A stretch of 64,000 nt of DNA from Acestrorhynchus altus (taxonomy: Eukaryota; Chordata; Actinopteri; Characiformes; Acestrorhynchidae): assembly GCA_034509495.1 (NCBI GenBank), contig CM067520.1, forward strand, positions 23,184,220 through 23,248,219. Direction: 5' to 3'. Every line of letters begins with the position of its first letter. Within the stretch, counting starts at the first letter, position 1. Position numbers and translations under genes: made by a program. The notes beneath the pieces were generated by a model, which saw nothing but the letters and a program-made list of their open reading frames with translations, had not been told where the DNA came from and made no database searches. This document shows positions 38,901 to 50,200 of the stretch, one piece after another.

Positions 38901-39574
38901 CCACCTGTTAATAATTAGAAAGCATAATGGCTCACAAGAAAGCATAACTCAAATGTTTATATACAGTTGGAATTGCCTTTTGATTTCGCTGACAACGAAA
39001 AAATGTGTGTGTTTAGGGATCAAACAGAAGCTTAATAGGATCCCAGATTGCAGATACATTGGGACCAAATGGCTCTGGGCTACATTTGGCACTTACAGCT
39101 CAGCCTTCTCTGTGTTTGACTCCATATCAACAATCTGTTTACTACTGTCTCCTCATACTCTTGCAGGAACAGTGTCGCCGTTCTTTCTTTGTTTACGAAG
39201 CTTCTACATCTGTGGTTCGCTGTTTGTCAGGCGCTTCGCAGCTGTTGTCTGATAATGTTTAATTAACCTTGCTTTATGATCTCATTTGTTTATTAATAAA
39301 TAAAGTATGACCATCAGCTGCCAACTATGGAGTAATTAAAAAATAAATAAATAAAACTCTGTATGGGCTGGTGTTTGAGGGTGCAGTTTTTAGGAATCCC
39401 TCATTACTACAGCATTTCTTTAAATATCACACACACTTGCTGTAGCCAGGATTGACAGATTCTGTGTCCCCTCTGCCTGATGAGGCGAATGATGACTTGT
39501 CCTTGTCAAATTGCTGTTCTCACAAACAAGACGTGGCACGAATTTAATGATTTAATGCCTGTGGTTTGCATCTA

Positions 39575-39626
<52 letters not shown>

Positions 39627-40148
39627 GATATAAAGGCACCACCCACTCGGAACCTTTTCCCATGTTTTGGCCACATTGGAGACACAGTTTGTCTATTTTT
39701 ATCCTGATGAAAAAAGAAGAAGTCAGTGCTGAAAGTCACTGATGATCTTTTCTTTCTTTATAACTCACAACAATCACAAATCGCCCAAAGCACATGGTAA
39801 ATGAACTGACTCAACCTAATTGAGTGTGTAAGTGTGTCAGTGTGTGTTAATGTCTTGCGCTTAGTCATTCTGGTCTTATCTGATTCATCCTTGCTCAGGA
39901 TGAATCAGATAAGAAGATCTATGAACAAATGAATGAAAAATCAGACAAGCACAACTTAAATAACCATGACATCATCACCATTATTACTGATGTTATGTTT
40001 ACACCCTGGTCCTCACCAGCTCCTGTCTACTTCATAGATCTGTGTGCTCGTATATGGAAGCTGGAGTGAAGAATGAACACTCACCCTGTCTTTTCTTTTC
40101 TACCTCTTGCAGGTTCTTACTGTCACCATGCCTGTGCTCTCATCGTGA
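26921..40148 (+). CDS. pih1d1: PIH1 domain-containing protein 1, R2TP complex subunit
   Basis: Coding exons: 26921-27001, 29735-29792, 31749-31937, 32725-32786, 32878-32959, 33414-33510, 34983-35015, 38054-38132, 38232-38375, 40113-40148. Phases agree and total 861 nt, for 286 residues; human PIH1D1 has 290. The N-terminal PIH domain (about 47-190) shows 'VFVNICQSQEVPSPP', 'KVPMSLGEAH', 'CTVYDVVINEEFF' and 'NRKFMGSLTEQNIR', all matching human PIH1D1. Lys51 and Lys60 stand where the human protein binds acidic phosphoserine motifs, such as that of TEL2. The C-terminal CS-like domain (about 202-286) has 'FLIAEIQLPGV' and ends VLTVTMPVLSS. PIH1D1 works in the cytoplasm and nucleus with RPAP3, RUVBL1 and RUVBL2, and HSP90, to assemble snoRNPs, RNA polymerases and PIKK kinases. 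The ATG gives a short acidic N-terminus. Identification is firm. Confidence 0.93.
27590..27745 (-). mobile_element. tRNA-derived SINE, antisense
   Basis: On the minus strand it reads 'gggggcagctttggactggt', then a B-box-like 'ggtttgaatccctc', then 'gagctgcccaccgctcc'. This is the same family as 60510-60640 and 16690-16920. It lies in pih1d1 intron 1. Confidence 0.7.
27790..28475 (+). repeat. Dispersed repeat of about 700 bp, copy A
   Basis: Starts near 'catacttttattcaccaaa' and 'tgtttataggag'. Its most conserved part has 'gatcagtcagagtctgagtg', 'caggttgaacagt' and 'atgcactggaagctccttt'. It ends near 'gaagcctagaaaatg'. Copies occur at 47870-48470 and 54540-55260, and a short 5' piece at 56290-56340. 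It lies in pih1d1 intron 1. Confidence 0.7.
29255..29640 (+). pseudogene. Tc1-like transposase fragment
   Basis: Frame-shifted reading gives 'EVTNEPRQICKEVQTSFKVS' followed by 'VHSSAVRETWDKHGIHKK', the middle part of the DNA-binding region of Tc1 transposases. It lacks ends and catalytic residues. It lies in pih1d1 intron 1, just before the exon at 29735. Confidence 0.6.
30265..30800. mobile_element. Non-autonomous DNA transposon, 'catggactccac' type
   Basis: Begins 'cactgatcaaccataacatt' then 'ataaccacctgcctaatgtt' and contains 'tatggactccacaacacctc' and 'gaggtggggtctccatgag'. The same family supplies pieces at 35650-36160, 37740-37935 and 53220-53530. It lies in pih1d1 intron 2. Confidence 0.6.
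32222..32305. repeat. 12-bp minisatellite, about seven units
   Basis: The unit 'taaaggttctag' repeats about seven times with almost no variation, in pih1d1 intron 3. Because the unit is a multiple of three, the minus strand shows an artificial Leu-Leu-Glu-Pro repeat. Confidence 0.92.
32510..32625 (-). repeat. Interspersed repeat, antisense to the one at 10285
   Basis: Contains 'cttgtgagtctggttcctcc' and 'gaggtttcttcctccagctc', the reverse complement of the repeat at 10285. A short 'ttga' run follows near 32680. Confidence 0.6.
33045..33385. mobile_element. Palindromic non-autonomous DNA transposon, copy 5 (shortened)
   Basis: Contains 'gagcaggtattatgtgggtg', 'gacatggtggtggtgtgtt', 'ctggtacgagtgg' and 'cactgaggggtttaaac', all shared with 7050-7545 in inverted or direct order. 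It ends about 30 bases before the pih1d1 exon at 33414. Confidence 0.65.
34205..34865. mobile_element. Tc1-like element, non-coding remnant
   Basis: Starts 'acagtgcatctggaaagctt', with 'gttatgttacagctttattt' and 'cacactgacaaagtgagaaa'. The far end has 'tttgcaaagatgtcaagctt', 'ctcactttgtcatcgagg' and 'gaatttaatccactgaat'. The two ends are inverted. A related fragment is at 52625-52690. It lies in pih1d1 intron 6. Confidence 0.6.
35381..36410. repeat. Local duplication of about 130 bp flanking a transposon fragment
   Basis: 35381-35512 and 36281-36405 share 'tgttcccgtgtcctcctgtc', 'agaagctgttccaaactcca' and 'cctgttatcaggggtggagg' with few changes. Between them, 35650-36160 carries a transposon piece ('cagtatgtagtggtcagga', 'gatgctcgtggagg'). 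All lie in pih1d1 intron 7. Confidence 0.75.
36410..37690 (+). pseudogene. LINE endonuclease-domain remnant
   Basis: Broken frames give 'GLVNTRSVTTKTLK' near 37015, then 'FPEKPVVKDFLDLVHSFNL', 'QSVIGPTQECGHTLDLVLS' and 'VFSDHMFYGFLSL'. The Gly-His-Thr-Leu-Asp-Leu and Ser-Asp-His positions are those of the apurinic-type endonuclease of CR1/L2/Rex1-like fish LINEs. Stops and frameshifts show it is dead. It lies in pih1d1 intron 7. Confidence 0.75.
37740..37935. mobile_element. Transposon end fragment
   Basis: Contains 'accagtctaatgagtctgta' and 'ggtgttaatgttttggctaa' before 'tcagtgcac', the usual closing end of the family that opens 'cactgatcaaccataacatt'. Confidence 0.45.
39579..39624. repeat. 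TA dinucleotide repeat
   Basis: About 22 TA units in the last pih1d1 intron. Confidence 0.95.
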
Positions 40149-40173
40149 AACGACTGTAAAGATATTTATTACC

Positions 40174-40179
40174 AATAAA
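40174..40179 (+). terminator. pih1d1: pih1d1 poly(A) signal
   Basis: An AATAAA hexamer lies 26 bases after the stop codon, so the 3' UTR is probably very short. Confidence 0.7.
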
Positions 40180-40224
40180 ACCTTTATTTTGAGACCAAAT
40201 TATTAGCAATGTCTTTTCTAAACA

Positions 40225-41345
40225 TGCAGCGCCCTCCATAATTATTGGCACCCCTAGTTAAAATGTGTTAAAAGCCTTAAAATAATATTTTTTTTTTATT
40301 GCAGAAGCATAATCTCACTCTGGACAAAAAACCACAACCTTCAACTCAAGTGGAAAAAAAAAGAGAGAAAAAATCCAGACTAAGGAATAATTTTTTCCCA
40401 TAAAAAGACCTGTTCCACAGTTACTGCCCCCCTTAACAATTTCTTTGAAATGCATGTATTTGAAGCATTTATGTCATTTCAACTGCAGTTTATAAAGTGG
40501 ATCAAAGTATCTTTAATTAGTAATCCATCACTTCCTGTTTCCCTGAGGTCTAAATAGGGTTCTCACACTTAAACGTGGGAAAGACAAGAGAACACATTAT
40601 TCAAGTAAAGCAGACGTGTGTTCACCTTCATAAATCAGGCAATGGCTATGAGATAACAGCCACTGCCCTGCAGATGCCCTGACATACAGTCAGAGTAATC
40701 TTCACAAAGTTCTAAACATCTGGAACTGTGACAAACAAGCCTGGAAGAGGATGCAAGTGTATCTTGCCACCACGCACGGTGAGAAGGATGGTAAGAGAAG
40801 TAAAAAGTTCTCCAAAGCTCGCTGCAAGAGAATGAAATCAAACTGTAGCATCTTGGGGTTACAAGGTCTCCCAAACAACCATCGGCTCTGTCTACATGCC
40901 AACAAGCTGTTTGGGAGGCCTGCACAGAGAAAGCCTTTCTTTTCCACTTAAGCTCAGAAACAGGTGGAGTGCTTTGGTCAAATGAGACCAAGAGCTTTTT
41001 GTCAACAAAAGCTGACGATGGGTCCTCACTGGGTCTTTCAGCAAGATGATGTCCCTGAACGTGTGGCCAAATCTCAAAAATGGTTCACAAGGCACAAAAT
41101 CAAGCTCCTCTCATGGTCACCTGAGTCCCCAGACCAATAGAAAAGCTGTGGGGTGAGCTGAAGAGGAGAGTGCACAGGAGAAGGCCCAGGACTCTGGACG
41201 ATTTAGAGAGGTTGTGCAAAGAGAGGTCAAAGGTCCCTCTTTCATCTTGTGAAGAGTTTTAGGAGAAGATTAAGCATCTTGTTGGCAAAAGGAGGTTGTA
41301 CTAAGTACTAACACCAGGGGTGCCAATAATTGTGACGCACACAAT
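40225..41345. mobile_element. Degenerate Tc1-like transposon between pih1d1 and tnnt1
   Basis: The ends are inverted: 'ccataattattggcacccct' near 40236 and 'aggggtgccaataattgtga' near 41330. Inside, broken plus-strand frames give 'EHVAKSQKWFTRHKIKLLSW' followed by 'SPESPDQ', the transposase C-terminal region. Stops and frameshifts make it inactive. Confidence 0.75.
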
Positions 41346-42584
41346 TTCATTCAAAAGATTTATTTCTTAATGTGTGATTTTTTTTTTCCTACCAAATAAA
41401 GGGTCTTGAATTAAAGCTTAGATTTTTCTCTTTGTTTTGCATTGTTGTCCTATATTATTAAAAAAAGAAGAAGAACTTCTTATTGGAAGCCAAAAAAACA
41501 CTTCTTAACCAGGGGTGCCTGGGAGCCAGGGAGGACGCTGTATCAGGAGTTTGGAAAACCATACAAGGTGATGAACAGAAACATGCAATGGCAAGTTTCC
41601 TGGCATCAAATCAGGGAGATTTGAAGCCCATTGTTAGTGACTGCTTGTGTAAACTCCCCAGAAGCCCTGCTTTCCTTCTTCCGTGACCACACGAGTAAAT
41701 GACTGACTGCTGGTTAAAGATTAGCATTTCAAATGCTGGACTGTTGAATTGATCTGAACGCCTGCAGTTCGCCAAACTCATCTTTAAACGCTTCATAAAT
41801 GAAATGACGAATCTAAGAATGAATAAGGAGAGAACGTTCTAGATTCTGCTTTGACAAATAAATAAATGATAATGTTTGTCCAGATTAACCAGTAAAACCC
41901 CGACAAACTCCATAAATCCAGACATTCTCCAATAAACTGATTCTGTAAAATTGTCCACGTGCCATCCAATGCAAACCTGCAACATCCACTAACCCCAGAC
42001 ATTCATCAATAAACTCACAAATCCCTTACAAACCCAGAGGTTCTCCATCAAATGCATTAAACTGACGTTAGGTCTACATACCATGGTATTAAAATGATGA
42101 TTATCATACTGGATGCATGTGCTTCATATCAGTATTGAAAAATGCATCTAAACCAGTTTCCTAATCAGCAGGTTAATCCAGAATGAAAATATAGATCTTC
42201 ATTGTTATCTAGCACATTGTCTTTCATAAGGTTTTTTATTGCACTCCATGGTTGAACATGGTATTTTTCTTTTACACTGTTTTAAAATGCAGTAGAAATC
42301 ATAATCATATTCATATTCAGCATTTATGAGGTCACATCTTTTCTTTTACTTCACAGTGAAAATTGAAAGTATGGGTTCTTGGAAGTTCTCCGTTAAATCC
42401 CCACATCTATTTATGTCCTCATCTCTTCCCTTTGTTGTTTCCCTCTCTTTTTTTATCCCTCCGTTTGTTGAGTGAGGTCAGTGCTTCTGTCTCCCTTAAT
42501 CCCCAGTGGTGGTCGTCTTTCTGTCCCAGGGTTCATTGCTAATCCGCCCGTGGCCGTGTGCCGTAACTGCTGCCAGGCGTGCCA

Positions 42585-42591
42585 TATAAAA
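42585..42591 (+). promoter_or_regulatory. tnnt1: TATA box of tnnt1 (predicted)
   Basis: TATAAAA in the context 'gccatataaaaagctcc'. About 100 bases downstream a donor-like 'gatcaag/gtaata' follows, with no in-frame start between. Troponin T genes are known to have a TATA promoter and a short non-coding exon 1. A weak MEF2-like 'ctatttatg' is at 42407. Confidence 0.5.
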
Positions 42592-42614
42592 AGCTCCCCA
42601 TTGTCCCCTGCCAC

Positions 42615-42685
42615 AATCTCTGGGACCCCTATTTGCACCGAGTGTGTGTCACACTCTCGACCAAACTCCTCTTCTGTTGATCAAG
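42615..42685 (+). other. tnnt1: Predicted non-coding exon 1 of tnnt1
   Basis: The start is placed about 30 bases after the TATA box and the end at the donor gtaata starting at 42686. No ATG-led frame makes sense here. Splicing to the acceptor ending at 47260 would give a 4.6-kb intron. This is inference from gene-family structure. Confidence 0.42.
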
Positions 42686-43269
42686 GTAATAAAAAAAAAT
42701 CAAGACTTCCTGTCAGCATCTGGACCCGACATCTTGAGTTATGTCTCACTGCTGACCTCTGCTCTTCTGTCTAACCCATTGTCTGAATGGCTCGCTGAAT
42801 GAGTATTGTTCTAGATAACACTGGACTTGCAGGCTTAACGAAGTTCATAATGTGATCTTTTTGCACGAGTGTGTTTAGGTTAACTTTCTTCAGTGTAAAA
42901 GTGTGTGTTTGTCAATGTCTTTGGTAACAGAAATTGTGTGTTGTCTTGTGTGAGATTTACTTCTTTGCTCAAATGTTTTATTGCCTATAATGAACTTTAT
43001 TAGTGCTTTATTGAGAAAGTCTGTCGACTCATTAAATGCTCATTTAGTACAATTTAGACTCCAATTAGTCATGAGTAGAACCTTACTTTAGAACATGGAA
43101 CTTAATACTGATTATTAAACTCTTATTAAAACGTAAAAGGTGTAGTAAGCTCAATACAGATGGCCGTATCTAGAACACACATCAAATTGCTTCCAATAAC
43201 ATGTGAATAACAAATCCAGATAATGATTTATGATCAATAATGTGCATAACAGTGTTTATTTTCCCATAA

Positions 43270-43560
43270 CAGGCATAATCATAAGGTCAAGGTCAAGGTC
43301 AAGGCTTTTTTATTGTCATTACACCCGAGTACCGGTACACAGTGCAATGAAATTGCGTTCCTCCGGAACCAAGGTGCAACATGGAGCAGCAATACAATAA
43401 GACGACATAAAGTGCAAACACTACACTAAATACAATAAATACAGTAAACAAGAGACGGTTTAACAGACAGGACAGGACAGTGCAGTACCGAGTGGTACAA
43501 TGAAGTGAAATGAGTGGTGGGAATAAGGTGCAAGAGGTATGTAACACACTGTAACATCTA
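43270..43560. mobile_element. Retroposon 3' piece with 'caatgaaattgcgttcc'
   Basis: Opens with a short tandem 'aaggtcaaggtcaaggtcaa' then 'ttttttattgtcattaca', 'gtaccggtacacagtgcaat' and 'gaaattgcgttcctccgg'. This resembles a widespread fish retroposon end that reads toward the left. Confidence 0.5.
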
Positions 43561-43849
43561 GATGTGCATGATAACGGCAGTTACTACATTATGTCACAGT
43601 GAATAAAGTGTGATGCATAGTCAGTAAATCCTAATTCTTAAAATAATAAAGTGACTCTTTAAATGATTCAATCTCTTTAGTCTCCAATCTAGAACATTGA
43701 ACGCTTGTTGTACTGATTATTAAACTCTTAATGACTCTAAAGCTGCAATAAACTAAATAAAGAAATAAGCCCTGTGCTATCTAGAACCTACAAGCAACAA
43801 GGTTCTGGTAATAACATGGTAACAACATGTGAATAAAGGCCTACTGTTA

Positions 43850-43878
43850 ATTAGTCCTCTGCATTTAACCCATCCAGG

Positions 43879-43916
<38 letters not shown>

Positions 43917-43970
43917 GTAAATTCACACTATGGGGCAGTGAGCACACGTGTCCTATCCATGGCACCTATT
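43850..43970 (-). mobile_element. tRNA-derived SINE fragment, antisense
   Basis: Reads 'cctctgcatttaacccatcc', a CA run, 'ggggcagtgagcacacgtgt' and 'ctatccatggcacc', the reverse of the SINE 3' part at 16780-16905. Confidence 0.6.
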
Positions 43971-44445
43971 TTTATGTTTTGTTTTTTAAAGGAACTAACA
44001 TTGATTTCGGTAATTATCAGTAATGTGCAAAACAGTGTTTATTGTGATTATTGTAACTAATAATGCATTAGTGTTTTTCAGTTCTATCACCTTCGTAACA
44101 CCATATATTTGCTAAAATGGCCATAATAAAGCCTAATTCATATGAATATGTCATTTAGAAATGTCACGTTCAGGTCAGGAATGAAAATAGGCCATATAAA
44201 ATGAAGTGCATGTGGGTCTATTTGACCGTGCAGGTTAGTACACTGTCTGTTGCTGCACTAAAAGACATGTATGAAAAGCACTTAACTAATAAATGAATGG
44301 TCCCTTTGATAAAGTGCAAACTAAATATAAATATATAAATAAAGTTATTCAAGTCAAAGGAACAAAAGAAGACTATGAACGTGAAATAGAATAGAAGACT
44401 CGTGATTACTTATATACTTCAACTTTATATGAGCAAAGGTCAGGG

Positions 44446-44511
<66 letters not shown>
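44446..44511. repeat. TG dinucleotide repeat
   Basis: About 33 uninterrupted TG units. Confidence 0.97.
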
Positions 44512-44513
<2 letters not shown>

Positions 44514-46702
44514 TAGCATTGTTTCTACCGTCACCTCAGACACAATGGTTTTGTGTTCTCCCTGTTGTGTCTCCTAAGTTCGGACTATTAATAAGATCCA
44601 CTCTCCCAGTGATAATAACTCGCAGTGACATACGTAATCTCCCTGTGTGCCCTTGACTAAAATTAACCCCTTCAGAAATCCTGTGGCTAATGCAGCCCCC
44701 CAGTTACCCCAGCGTAACTTTACACCCTTGCCTTCCACCACTTACCCCATCATATCATCTCCAAACCAACAACCTGCTTCCCCCTGACCCATCACCACTG
44801 CCTGTCCTCCAACACGTCTAGCTTAAGACCAGGGTGTATTTACAGTGCATTACCATGTGGATAGGACTTACCATTTATGGTGAGCATGTGTTGATTATTA
44901 AGCTTCGGTGTTGACATTCCAGTTCCGTTCCTCAGGAACATTAACTGGGAATTCCAGTAGAAACCATACTGTGTGACTGAAGGGTTTCAGCCGATTGTAT
45001 CGGTTGTGTAAAAAAAAGAACTTAAGAACTTAAGGCTTTAGAATTTAAGACACAAGCTAGAAAATGCTTCTACGCATTGAATATAACGATAACAAAGAGT
45101 GATCTAAAATAAATGGAAAACTAAAGAGATCTTCAGAGATCTTTGGAGAACATGAACACAATCTGCTCTAGAACGTGCCTTCTGTCTCATGACAGCCACA
45201 TGTCATACCATTAATGTTCCTCGGAAGGAACAAACAAAAGAACGTCCAAGGTAATGCAAGTTCACTCTCCTTGACCCATAATCCAGGTACAATTATGCCA
45301 CCTTCTGATATAGCTGTGAAAATCATTAGTGACAGTAATTGAGAGCCAAACAATGGAGAACACCAAGGAAACCAGCTGTCCAGAAAACAGAGGGGTCTCC
45401 TGGGGGTGGATGAGGTGATGAAAGCTCCATTCTTTTTGAGCTTCATGTGGCAGAGACACAAGGACTATAAATTGTCTCCGATGTCAGCAACAAAGTGGAT
45501 GGCAGGAGTAACTTTGATGTGGTATTCAAAGAATATGAGAAGAAACGATGACTGGAATCCCCCAATGATTTACATGTTTTGGTTCCTTTATACGCCGACA
45601 AGAGGGAACCATCTCCCAAATTGGACCTCCACAACCAACCATCTAGGCCGCACGAGTTCCACAGAACAAAAGGAGGCGAGGATGTCCCTGATGCAAAAAT
45701 AAAAAGTAAAAGGACAAGGAAACAAATGGAAGAAGAGAACTAAAGAAAGTGACAGTCATTGTATCTCACTCTGCTCTTGCTGCCTTCACATTCCCACCTG
45801 TTCTCACCCCATCATTCACACTGGGAAGCAACTGCAATGATATCAACACTTGGGCACAATGGAGCACTTTACAGCTAGTGCTGCTGCATATCATGGCCAA
45901 ACTCCAGCTGCCTGTGTCTGGTCATCTCTACCAACTGTTCTGACATTTCTCCACTTCTTCTCTGTCGTCATGCAACCTCAGGGTTGCCAATGCCATTCGA
46001 CCATCTGACAGCAATTCGGCCTTTCACTGCCAAAACGAGTGGAGCTGTTAATCTGGCCAAAGCAGCCTGAACTTCAGATGCTCCACCCACGGACCTACAG
46101 CATGCGGGCCCTCTGATGTATACTGTACACTAAAGGCATGTTGGGATGGACCTTGTAAACTCATGAAGGGAGGAAACAGCTGATGGGCCATAACGTTCCA
46201 AGTTCCTAGAAGACCGCAGGCTGTAAAGGATCATTCGCTATTAAACCAGTTCTACTGGAGCTTTGAAAAGTTCAGCGTTTGTCACTTTTGCACAAAAACC
46301 TATGACTGAAATGGCAACTTTACACGGTTTAAAACCTCAACCTTCAATGGAAACTATTGTAAAAAAAAAAACATTTTGGAGCAAATCCATTGGGAAGCAA
46401 TGTAGAGAACACCTGCCAGATGTGAAAAAAACATCTTTTCAGTGACAATATACTTAGACAACAAGCTGGCAAACAAAACTCTCAAATTCAGACATCAGTA
46501 AAGATGCCAGATGTGAGTGGGTTAATGGGCTGTCTGGTTGTATGCTGGGGCAGCAGCATCAACAAAAATGCCATTAACAAACTGGACACACCGATCACAA
46601 GGACAGGCTCTGTGTTTGGAGTCGGTCTGGACATTATGGTCAATATCTCACAGCCCTGCACAGTATAGTTGAGAAACAGGGATGCACATCCAGTGGTCGT
46701 GG

Positions 46703-46703
46703 A

Positions 46704-46740
<37 letters not shown>

Positions 46741-46741
46741 A
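46703..46741. repeat. CTGT tetranucleotide repeat
   Basis: About nine units of 'ctgt'. The minus strand shows an artificial Thr-Asp-Arg-Gln repeat. Confidence 0.95.
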
Positions 46742-47185
46742 AATGCACTTATTGATTAGAATGAATGAAGATGTTGTTCCATCTCACCAAGACATATAAA
46801 TGATTACAAGTGTGGTCTTGGCAGAAGAGAGCATAACATACTTCGCCCACTGGTTTCCCAGGAATATTTGTCTGATTGCAACACTTCCTTGGAATTAATC
46901 ACCTGATTTATTCCTCTGCCACCCAGATCAAGTAAAATATTGTTTGATGATTAAAGCCTAAACATATTCCATAATATGAGTCAAAAATCAGACATCAGTG
47001 ATATCACACACAATGAAATCACAAAGATTACTGATAACAAACCCTTTTTGAGGTTTATGGCAAGGCCGTCTTCCCAGATGTGGTGTAGCAAGGCTCACCC
47101 TGAAAGAAACATTCTGTGAACGACAGATTCTTCGTAAAAACTGTTTTAAGAATGGTTGGTGCATGAGCTCTGATTATTCTTACTG

Positions 47186-47186
<1 letters not shown>

Positions 47187-47224
<38 letters not shown>
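47187..47224. repeat. AAT trinucleotide repeat
   Basis: About 12 AAT units, 36 bases upstream of the acceptor of the tnnt1 start-codon exon. Confidence 0.95.
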
Positions 47225-47225
<1 letters not shown>

Positions 47226-47274
47226 TCCATGTTTTCATACCCATCTTCTAATCCCTCCAGGGGCCGGTTCAATC

Positions 47275-50200
47275 ATGTCTGATGCAGAGGAAGAATATGA
47301 GTGAGTAAATGTTCTGATTGTTTCTTTGTTTTTCATTGTAGAGTTTTTATTTTCCTCTACAAACTGATATGTTATCTTCATTCAATTGTTCTATGTTTTT
47401 CATCTTTCCCTCCCATGTCCTCCTTGTCCCAATCAGGGAGCAGGCAGAGGGTAAGTGCTTCCCACATCTGGTGTCATAAAATCGTGTGTCATATATAGCC
47501 TAAAAATACTACACTCATAATATATACTAATACTAAGATTCTAATATATATAGTATAGATAGATACACTGTGTGTTCAGATGTTTGTAGATAGCCCTTCT
47601 AAGGAACACATTCAGCTATTTTAATTTGCACCCAGTGCTGACAGCTTGACTAGTCCCTGTACAGAAGGACTGCTAATAGAACAGGACTCCTTCTATTCCT
47701 CCATGATTACGGTATGTCAGGTGTGGACTAAAGAGATGTAAAGTCCCCCAGTATTGAGTTCTGGAGCAGTAGATTGGTGTTCTCTAGAATGATTGTGCTC
47801 CATCCAGTACTTTTGGGATGACTGGAGAGTTGGGGATGAGGTGGGGTGGTTTGATGTATTTTATTCGCCAAAATAATTGAAAAGTATTTATAGGAGATTC
47901 TAGATTTGAGACAGTCAGATGCTAGAATCTTTAGATTGTCTTTAGCTTAGCCTTGTCTACTAGCAAAGGATATTTTCTGAGTGAACAGCAGACGCTCTGG
48001 ATAAGGGCGTCTGCTAAATGCCAAAACTGTAAATGTGTCTGTCACATAGTCCTGATATTGTTATTTTCAGAAGATCCTAGGCTTCAATTACTCTTCACTT
48101 GAGATGTTAATATTAACAGGATTTTAATATGTTTGATCAAAAATGTACAATTTATTGGAATTGGAAATTGTGTGAGTGTTTTTGAGCTGAAAATGCAAGA
48201 ATTTCGAGTTATTAGACAAGAATATTTATAGTGATATGTTCTTCAAAATATTTGACATGACTTTTATTCTGGAATTTGAACAGTGTGAGAAAAGAAAGAG
48301 CGCAAACAGCCCCTTCCTTCTCACTTTCCTCTATAACTCAATATGTGTGTCAGTGACCTTATTATCCCCGCCCCCTCTCGCTGATCAGTCAGAGTCTGCG
48401 TGCAGGTTCAGCGTGTACAAGTGGACAGAGCAGTAAACATGCACTTGAAGCTCCTTTGGCTTTTAAACTTTTAATCTTTTCTCTTCAATCGTTCTTCTCT
48501 CTCAGAGGCAGAAGAGGAACAGGAAGATGCTGCAGAGCAGGATGATGAAGGTGAGAGAATTCACTCCATTTAGTGATTACTGCAGGACTCTGGTCTTGCA
48601 GAGTCAGTAAGAAAAGTGACCGCTGTGTCCTCCCTACATTTTCTAATTCTGCTGAGGCTTCCTGTTTACTCCCAGTTTACAAAATACTGTTCCTTTCCTC
48701 CCATCTAATGTTTCCTTGCTTCCCACCTTACAGAACAACAAGAGTACACAGAGTACCAAGGTACTGTGTATTTTAACGTGGTGTTTATTAATGATGCATG
48801 GCAAATGATGAAATATGATATGAAGGTCTAATTTTTCCAGTTGTTGTCAAGCATTTGCATATTTTAACAATCGTTTAAAAACCTTTAAGTATGGACTAAA
48901 GAGCTTTGATACCAGATGCTGAGACCCATCACCCTACTAACATGTCAAAGGTCATGGGATATCAGTATGCAAGGCCAGCATTCTCATGGCAAAGTGATGT
49001 GATGGACAGGACATTCCATTTCCGAAGCTGCACTGGCATCTAACATTCCTCAATGCATAGTGTCTACAGGGAATACATTATAAAGGAACCTTGGGTCCAA
49101 AGGCATGGTGCTTATATATGCCATCATTGTGCGACACAAAGTCCATGAAGGGCTGTAAGCACCAAGCAGTGAATTTCAGCAGCACTGGTCAATGATTTGT
49201 TTAGGTGGACCACTGGGCCCAGCCCATTCCATGAGAATACATCCCTCTCCAGTATGGAACTGCCACATGTCCGCACAATACCTTGTTGACAACTGGGGTC
49301 AACATGGGCTTCATGGGTGACTCATCAAACCACACCGCATGTAGCCAGTCCTCTAGGGTCCAGTTAGCAACCTCACAAGCTCAGGTGAGACACTGTGTCA
49401 GTATTGTGGCATTAACAGAGGCACTCTGGGGCCTGTGTGTGGGGCTCCTGCATGGACAATTCTAATTCTATGCCTCCATTCATGATCAGCAAGCACCCAC
49501 TTTGGCCACTGTGCCGTCCACTGGAGGTGGTAATGCCTTATATGATGTATTCCTGGTACACACACAACACTGTGGAATGAGGAATGTTAAATGCACATAC
49601 AGCTTCAGAAATATATCCTTCGTGATAATTCATGTCACCTTGCTATGAGCACGACGGCCTGTGTTCAACAAGAGAACACCTGACAACCTACACAGGTGTG
49701 GGTATTCCCAAGCCATCCTCTGAGCCGTCCACTGATATCCCATGACTTTGGCATGTCAGGGTATTAAGCAAAGCAAATGATACTAAAAAATAAATACCAT
49801 GTACCTCAAAATAGAAATCACAAAGTATCATTTTCATGTCATATAAGCATGCACCTGTACAAATTCAAGTGTACTTCCATCTGAAACCACCTCCAAATGT
49901 CCTTTGGATCTGATTTCCAAAAATCAGATTTCATGATGTCAAAAAATCTGGCAGTGTGAAAGTATCGTAATAGACTTTCAAAGAGCGTGTTTCCTCATTT
50001 TTCTCTTCTTCCCTGTTGTTCCATTCTCTCCTTCTCCCATATTTAAATCAAATACTTCACCATCATTCATCAGAGGAGACCCAGGAAGAAGGTGAGAGTG
50101 TGATGTGTTGTCCCACATTCCAGTGTCTCTCCACACCCTTTGACATCTGACATTAGACCCTATACTAATCCTGTAGATCTGCAAGATTCTCAAAGTTTCA

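Larger units (their letters stand above)
42690..47250. other. tnnt1 first intron (predicted), repeat-rich
   Basis: Holds a retroposon tail at 43270-43560, an antisense SINE at 43850-43970, and TG, TCTG and AAT runs. The stretch 45000-46480 has several overlapping short frames on both strands but no family motif. Near 46500-46680 there is weak LINE-like coding sequence ('SINKNAINKLDTPITRTGS'). Confidence 0.5.

Noticed and set aside
46488..46748. Minus-strand frame with TDRQ repeats and a hydrophobic part.
   Set aside because: The repeat is the CTGT microsatellite; the plus strand looks weakly like a LINE fragment instead.
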